A DNA stretch of 64,000 bases from Pseudomonas sp. NBRC 111124. Its GTDB lineage: Bacteria > Pseudomonadota > Gammaproteobacteria > Pseudomonadales > Pseudomonadaceae. Position 1 is the stretch's first letter. Every line of letters begins with the position of its first letter. The DNA is taken from NCBI RefSeq assembly GCF_001320245.1, contig NZ_BCBA01000021.1, forward strand, positions 1 to 64,000, read 5' to 3'. The notes under the pieces are model-generated. The model worked only from the letters and a program-made list of their open reading frames with translations. It made no database searches and was not told the DNA's origin. Positions 59,745-64,000 of the stretch are shown here, piece by piece. Made by a program: the position numbers and the translations under genes.

Positions 59745-61577
59745 TCAGGTTTGCTGCAGATGCCCATACAATTTGGCATACAGCCCACCCTCGGCAATCA
59801 GCTGCTGGTGATCGCCATCCTCGGCCACATGCCCGCCGTCGAACACCAGCACGCGGTCGGCTTGCTTCACCGCCGACAAGCGGTGGGCAATGATCAGCGT
59901 GGTCCGGCCACTGAGGAAACGCGCCAATGCCTGGTGCAGGTTGTACTCGGTGGCCGCATCCAGCGCCGAGGTGGCCTCGTCGAGGATCACCACCTTGGGC
60001 TCGGCCAGGACCATGCGGGCAATCGCCAGGCGCTGGCGCTGGCCGCCAGACAGGCGCACCCCCGAGCGGCCGACCACGCTGTCCAGCCCTTGCGGCAAGG
60101 CCGCGATGGTGGCGTCCAGCTGGGCGATGCGCAGCGCCTGCCAGCAGGCCTCGTCGGTGCAGTCGCGGCCCATGGTCAGGTTGGCGCGCACGCTGTCGTT
60201 GAACAGCGACGGGTGCTGCAGCACCACTGCAACGTTCTCGCGCAGGGTCTCAAGGCCTATCTCCTGCAAGCTGGCACCGCCAAAGCGAATGGTCCCGGCC
60301 TGGGCGCTGTACAGGCCCAGCAGCAATTGCACCAGGGTGCTCTTGCCGCCACCACTGGCACCCACGATGGCGACCTTTTCACCGGGGGCGATGGCCAGGT
60401 TCAACTGGTCGAGCACCGGTTCGTCGGCATAGGCGAAGCGCAGGTCGCGTACCTCGATGCCCACCGTCTCACGGCCGGCGAACGGGTCGCTGGCCGCCGG
60501 GTACTGCGGCTCGTCGGCTCGCGACAGCAGCTCGTTGAGCCGACTCAGCGCGCCGCCGGCGGCGTAGTAGGCATATTGCAGGTTGAGCAGCTGCTCCACC
60601 GGGCCGATCATGAACCACAGGTAACTGAACACCGCCAGCATCTGACCAATCGACAGGTCGGAGAACAGCACAGTCAGCATCGCCGCCGCGCGGAAGATAT
60701 CGATACCGAACTGGAACAGCAGGCCGCTGGCCCGGCCACTGGCATCGCTCTTCCATTGCGACTCCACGGCATAGTCGCGCACTTCACGGGCACGCAAGCC
60801 AAGGCGCCCGAGGAAGTAGCCCTGGCGGTTGCCAGCGCGGATTTCCTGGATGGCATCCAGGGTTTCCGACAGCGCCTGGGTAAAGCGCGAGGTGCTGTCG
60901 TTCTCGAGCTTCTTCAGATGTTTGACGCGCTTGCCCAGCTGCACGGTGAAGTAAATCACCAGCGGGTTGAACAGCAGGATCAGCAACGCCAGCTTCCAGT
61001 GCATCCAGATCAGGATCGCCGCCGTGCCGGTGAGGGTCAGCATGGCCACCAGGAAGCGGCTGAGGGTCTCGCCGACGAACTTGTCGAGGGTATCCAGGTC
61101 GGTGACCAGGTGCGTCGTCACGGTGCCACTGCCAAGGCTTTCGTATTCCTTGAGCGAGATGCGCTTGAGGCGCTCGATCAGGCGAATGCGCAGGCGATAG
61201 ACGATGTCCTTGGCCAGTCCGGCGAACAGCTTGGCCTGCACCACGTTGAAGGCCAGCGCTGCCAGGCGCAGGCACAGTGTGGCCGCCAGCATCAGGCCGA
61301 TGTAGCCGGCCGCCACTTGCCAACCACTCGGCAGCAGCTGGTTCATCCACTTCAGCGCCGCATCGCCGTTGCCCAGCAGCACTTCGTCGACCAGCAACGG
61401 CAGCAGCAACGGGATCGGCACGCTGCAGCAGGCTGCCAGCACAGCAACCAGGTTGGCGGTCCAGAGGTTTTTCTTGTGGTGCAGGGCCAGGCGGCGGATT
61501 TCCGCCCAGCTCAGGCGATCAGGCACAGCAGCGGGCTTCCCTGGCACAGGGTCTGGCGACCCTGGCAGGTCAAGCAC
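59745..61577 (-). CDS. ABC exporter, fused permease-ATPase
   Basis: About 610 residues from a GTG at 61,577; the frame is open to 61,604. The N-terminal membrane domain has six helices. The C-terminal ATPase has Walker A GASGGGKST, the signature LSGGQRQ, Walker B VVILDEA and the His of IIAHRLS. It functions as a homodimeric half-transporter of the MsbA/lipid or drug exporter class; the substrate is unknown. Its start overlaps the end of the DsbA-like gene, so the two are coupled. Confidence 0.9.
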   Translation of the reverse strand: MLDLPGSPDPVPGKPAAVPDRLSWAEIRRLALHHKKNLWTANLVAVLAACCSVPIPLLLPLLVDEVLLGNGDAALKWMNQLLPSGWQVAAGYIGLMLAATLCLRLAALAFNVVQAKLFAGLAKDIVYRLRIRLIERLKRISLKEYESLGSGTVTTHLVTDLDTLDKFVGETLSRFLVAMLTLTGTAAILIWMHWKLALLILLFNPLVIYFTVQLGKRVKHLKKLENDSTSRFTQALSETLDAIQEIRAGNRQGYFLGRLGLRAREVRDYAVESQWKSDASGRASGLLFQFGIDIFRAAAMLTVLFSDLSIGQMLAVFSYLWFMIGPVEQLLNLQYAYYAAGGALSRLNELLSRADEPQYPAASDPFAGRETVGIEVRDLRFAYADEPVLDQLNLAIAPGEKVAIVGASGGGKSTLVQLLLGLYSAQAGTIRFGGASLQEIGLETLRENVAVVLQHPSLFNDSVRANLTMGRDCTDEACWQALRIAQLDATIAALPQGLDSVVGRSGVRLSGGQRQRLAIARMVLAEPKVVILDEATSALDAATEYNLHQALARFLSGRTTLIIAHRLSAVKQADRVLVFDGGHVAEDGDHQQLIAEGGLYAKLYGHLQQT

Positions 61578-62202
61578 AGACGGCCTGCTGCAGCCAGCGG
61601 CCAAGCAGCGGTTGCAGGCTGTCCAGCGGCTGGTAGCCGTTGGTCAGCAGGGCCAGTTGGCCATTGCGCTCGGCCAGCAGGGTCGGGAAGCCGGCGATGC
61701 CCAGGTCCTGTACCCAGCTGAAGTCCGCGCTGGTGGCGGCGCGGATGTCATGGCTGGCGAACTGCTGGGCAAAGCGCTCGCGATCAAAGCCGACCTGCTC
61801 GGCCAGCTCGACCAGTTGCGGGGCGCGAGTGACATCCATGCCCTGCTCGTAGAAGGCACGCTGGATCAGCGCCAGCAGCGGCCAGACACGCTCGGCGTCC
61901 AACTCACGGGCAGTGACCAAGGCGCGGCAGGCGGGCTCGGTATCGTAGACGAAGCCGTCCGGCATGGCGCCATCGAAACGGAACGGCTGCCCGGTGGCTT
62001 CGGCCACTGCCTGCCAGTGCTCAAGGATGTACTTGCGGGTGGAGCTGTCCAGCGCACTGCCGCCCGTGCGCAGGCCGCCTGGCACTAGCCGGGTGCTGAC
62101 GCCCGCCTCGGCGGCCTGTGCGATCAGGGCCGCGGCCACCGGCGCAAAACCCCAGCACCAGGAGCACATCGGGTCCATCACATAGATCAGGCGGGCGGTC
62201 AT
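61570..62202 (-). CDS. DsbA-family thiol oxidoreductase, cytoplasmic type
   Basis: A 210-residue thioredoxin-fold protein with the active-site C13-S-W-C16 in DPMCSWCWGF and the cis-Pro in GIAGFPTLL. There is no signal peptide, so it is likely cytoplasmic, like FrnE/2-hydroxychromene-isomerase-type DsbA members. It follows trhO by three bases and overlaps the ABC exporter gene. Confidence 0.88.
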   Translation of the reverse strand: MTARLIYVMDPMCSWCWGFAPVAAALIAQAAEAGVSTRLVPGGLRTGGSALDSSTRKYILEHWQAVAEATGQPFRFDGAMPDGFVYDTEPACRALVTARELDAERVWPLLALIQRAFYEQGMDVTRAPQLVELAEQVGFDRERFAQQFASHDIRAATSADFSWVQDLGIAGFPTLLAERNGQLALLTNGYQPLDSLQPLLGRWLQQAVCA

Positions 62203-62205
62203 GGC

Positions 62206-63138
62206 TCAAGCCTCGGCTTTGTAGTTGTAACCAATCGGGTGCGGCTGGTTGCGGGCCTTGGCCAGCTCGATCTGCTTCTGCCGGTCGATGGCGCTGCGGC
62301 GGGTCTTTTCGCTCAGGGTGTCCCAGCAATGCGGGCAGCTCACGCCTGGCGAATAGTGCTCCGACTCGCGGTCCTTGGCATCGACCGGGTGGCGGCAGGC
62401 ATGGCACTGGTCGTACTCGCCCTCGCTCAGGTCATGGCGCACCGTGACGCGGTTGTCGAAGACGAAGCAGTCGCCGTCCCAGAGGCTTTCTTCCTGAGGC
62501 ACTTCCTCGAAGTATTTTAGGACGCCACCTTTAAGATGATAGACCTCCTCGAAGCCTTCACCGAGCATATAGCTCGACGCTTTTTCGCAACGGATGCCGC
62601 CGGTGCAGAACATCGCAACCTTCTTGTGCTTGCTCGGGTCGAAATTGGCCTTGATGTACTCGGGGAACTCGCGGAAGGTCTCGGTCTTCGGGTCGATGGC
62701 GCCCTTGAAGGTACCGATGGCCACTTCGTAGTCGTTGCGGGTGTCGATCAGCAGCACTTCAGGGTCGCTGATCAGGGCGTTCCAGTCCTTGGGATCGACA
62801 TAGGTGCCAACGGCCTGGTTCGGGTCGACGCCCGGCACGCCGAGGGTGACGATCTCTTTCTTGAGCTTGACCTTGGTGCGATAGAAGGGCTGCTCGTCGC
62901 AGTAGGATTCCTTGTGGTCGATATCGACCAGGCGCGGGTCGCTGCGCAGCCAGGCGAGCAGGCCGTCGATGCCTTCGCGGGTGGCCGAAACGGTGCCGTT
63001 GATGCCTTCGTGAGCCAGCAGCAAGGTGCCTTTGACGCCGTTGTCGAGCATGGCCTTGAGCAGCGGCTCACGCAGCTCGACGTAGTCTTCCAGGGTAACG
63101 AACTTGTACAGCGCCGCCACGACGATAGCTTGGGACAT
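62206..63138 (-). CDS. trhO: tRNA uridine(34) hydroxylase (rhodanese fold)
   Basis: A 310-residue protein of the YceA/TrhO family, which adds oxygen to U34 of some tRNAs on the way to 5-carboxymethoxyuridine. It has an N-terminal acylphosphatase-like part ([18 protein letters not shown]), a rhodanese domain with active Cys in [12 protein letters not shown], and a C-terminal cysteine-rich segment (CHACRHP and CPHCW) that may bind zinc. The ATG at 63,138 matches the family start. Confidence 0.95.
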   Translation of the reverse strand: MSQAIVVAALYKFVTLEDYVELREPLLKAMLDNGVKGTLLLAHEGINGTVSATREGIDGLLAWLRSDPRLVDIDHKESYCDEQPFYRTKVKLKKEIVTLGVPGVDPNQAVGTYVDPKDWNALISDPEVLLIDTRNDYEVAIGTFKGAIDPKTETFREFPEYIKANFDPSKHKKVAMFCTGGIRCEKASSYMLGEGFEEVYHLKGGVLKYFEEVPQEESLWDGDCFVFDNRVTVRHDLSEGEYDQCHACRHPVDAKDRESEHYSPGVSCPHCWDTLSEKTRRSAIDRQKQIELAKARNQPHPIGYNYKAEA

Positions 63139-63189
63139 GAAATCGGTTCTCCAGGTGGTCACCCTCGTAAGGGGCGGACCGGAATGACA

Positions 63190-63218
63190 AATAAAAACGC
63201 GCCGACAAGCGGCGCGTT
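63190..63218 (-). terminator. Terminator of bolA
   Basis: AACGCGCCG (63,196-63,204) and CGGCGCGTT (63,210-63,218) form a nine-base stem with a five-base loop. On the minus strand it ends in TTTTTATTTG. It lies 30 bases after the bolA stop. Confidence 0.88.
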
Positions 63219-63247
63219 GTGCAGTCTACCAGAATGCCGGAAAGGAT

Positions 63248-63544
63248 TCAGTGCCCGCCGCCAGCACACACCGGCGAGGCCGGTGCCACACCTGCCTTGG
63301 CCCACTCCTCGGCGGTGTAGGTGTGGATCGCCAGGGCGTGGATCTCGCCCATCAGCTCACCCATGGTGGCGTAGACCTTCTGGTGGCGCTTGACGCTGTT
63401 GAGCCCGGCGAACTGCTCGCTGACGATCACGGCCTTGTAGTGGGTTTCCTGGCCACGGCTGTGCATGTGGCTTTCGTTGAGCACTTCAAGGTGTTGTGCG
63501 GCCAGTGTGGCCAGTTGCTGCTCGATGCGTTGCTGCATGCTCAT
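63248..63544 (-). CDS. bolA: BolA family protein
   Basis: A 98-residue BolA-like protein. LEVLNESHMHSRGQETHYKAVIVS and VKRHQKVYATMGELM are the typical helix-strand pattern with conserved His residues that coordinate Fe-S clusters together with a monothiol glutaredoxin. It acts in Fe-S trafficking or as a morphogene regulator. It starts 10 bases after the DUF2059 gene ends. Confidence 0.93.
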   Translation of the reverse strand: MSMQQRIEQQLATLAAQHLEVLNESHMHSRGQETHYKAVIVSEQFAGLNSVKRHQKVYATMGELMGEIHALAIHTYTAEEWAKAGVAPASPVCAGGGH

Positions 63545-63554
63545 CGGCTGTGAC

Positions 63555-64000
63555 TCACTTCTTGGCTGGAGCGGCGGCCTTGCCTGCGTTCGGGTCCAGC
63601 TCCTTGGTCATGTCGTCGAGCAGCTTGTTGACCACAGGTACTGCGGGCTCCAGGCTGGTCTGGGTCAGCTGGGCCGACTGCTGGGTCACCTTGGGCATTT
63701 CGCGCAGCACTTTCTTGCCCAGCGGCGACTCGTAGAATTTGACCAGGTCCTTGAGTTCCTGCTCGGTGAAGGTCTGGGTGTACAGGTCGACCATCTTCGG
63801 CTTCAGCTTGTTCCAGCCGATGGCGTTGTCCAGCGCGGCGTTGGCCTTGGCCTGGTAGCTCTCGAGCACCGGTTGCTTGGAGGCCGGGGCCTTGGTCTGG
63901 GCAAAGCGCTGGGCGAACATCTGCTGGACCTGCATGTACACCGGGGTGCCCAGCTTGTCGGCATTGGCCAGGGTCAGGAATTTCTCGGCGGCAGCATTGT
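63555..64000 (-). CDS. DUF2059 domain protein, 5' end outside window
   Basis: The frame is open to the window edge; about 147 residues are visible and the N terminus, probably with a signal peptide, is missing. The DUF2059 motif TQTFTEQELKDLVKFYESPLG (here read in two parts, TQTFTEQELKD and KFYESPLGKKV) is clear. The end is Lys/Ala-rich. These are predicted periplasmic proteins without a defined role. Confidence 0.85.
   Translation of the reverse strand, partial: NAAAEKFLTLANADKLGTPVYMQVQQMFAQRFAQTKAPASKQPVLESYQAKANAALDNAIGWNKLKPKMVDLYTQTFTEQELKDLVKFYESPLGKKVLREMPKVTQQSAQLTQTSLEPAVPVVNKLLDDMTKELDPNAGKAAAPAKK

Noticed and set aside
59736..61721. Open frame of 661 codons opposite the ABC exporter gene
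   Set aside because: Glutamine- and histidine-rich antisense translation, typical of a shadow frame.

Overview
The window is a chromosomal segment of a Pseudomonas from the P. putida group. This is read from gene order (bolA, trhO, ABC exporter, GGDEF-EAL protein, yciK, mupP, ubiG, mtnA, gyrA, serC, pheA, tyrA-aroA, cmk, rpsA, ihfB, then an O-antigen locus, rmlBA, pyrF, kdsA), from the fused TyrA-AroA protein, and from inverted pairs of the short GC-rich repeat (REP) typical of this group. No rRNA, tRNA, CRISPR array, insertion sequence or prophage was seen.

Layout. (1) 1-8.4 kb: small metabolic and LPS-related genes: the tail of an MFS transporter, a DUF115-like protein, an SDR, a zinc-less MDR oxidoreductase, an LPS-kinase-like protein, a second-type kdsA, two small Pseudomonas-specific genes, pyrF, a DUF2897 protein and a ComEA-like HhH protein. 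(2) 8.5-11.8 kb: rmlA and rmlB, followed by a scar in which a truncated membrane-protein gene is joined to the 3' part of a wecE-type aminotransferase gene carrying a frameshift and a nonsense codon. (3) 11.8-39 kb: a long minus-strand O-antigen cluster, transcribed from wzz towards wbpM. (4) 39-41.3 kb: MBL-fold RNA-processing-type protein, LapA/YciS-type membrane protein, ihfB. (5) 41.4-64 kb: conserved core genes of aromatic amino acid, serine, ubiquinone, methionine-salvage and peptidoglycan-recycling metabolism, DNA gyrase A, c-di-GMP signalling and tRNA modification.

How the O-antigen genes work together (inference from families). Three sugar-nucleotide branches can be recognised: WbpA/B/E/D plus WbpG/HisH2/HisF2 for a 2,3-diamino-uronic acid with an amidino group; WbjB/C/D for UDP-L-FucNAc; and WbpM plus a PglE/PglD-like pair for a UDP-2,4-diamino-2,4,6-trideoxyhexose. 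A small PglC-type initiating transferase and two family-4 glycosyltransferases match a three-sugar repeat. A membrane acyltransferase and a soluble acetyltransferase could decorate it. Wzx, Wzy and two Wzz proteins provide Wzx/Wzy export, polymerisation and length control. The C2-epimerase WbpI of P. aeruginosa O5 is not in the window, so the uronic acid is predicted to stay in the gluco configuration.

The most notable observations are the tandem pair of full-length wbpM genes beside the wecE scar (a likely trace of past O-antigen island exchange), two terminator-like hairpins inside the operon directly after wbpA and wbpB, and an uninterrupted tract of 14 C upstream of ihfB. I found no convincing undescribed defence or mobile system.
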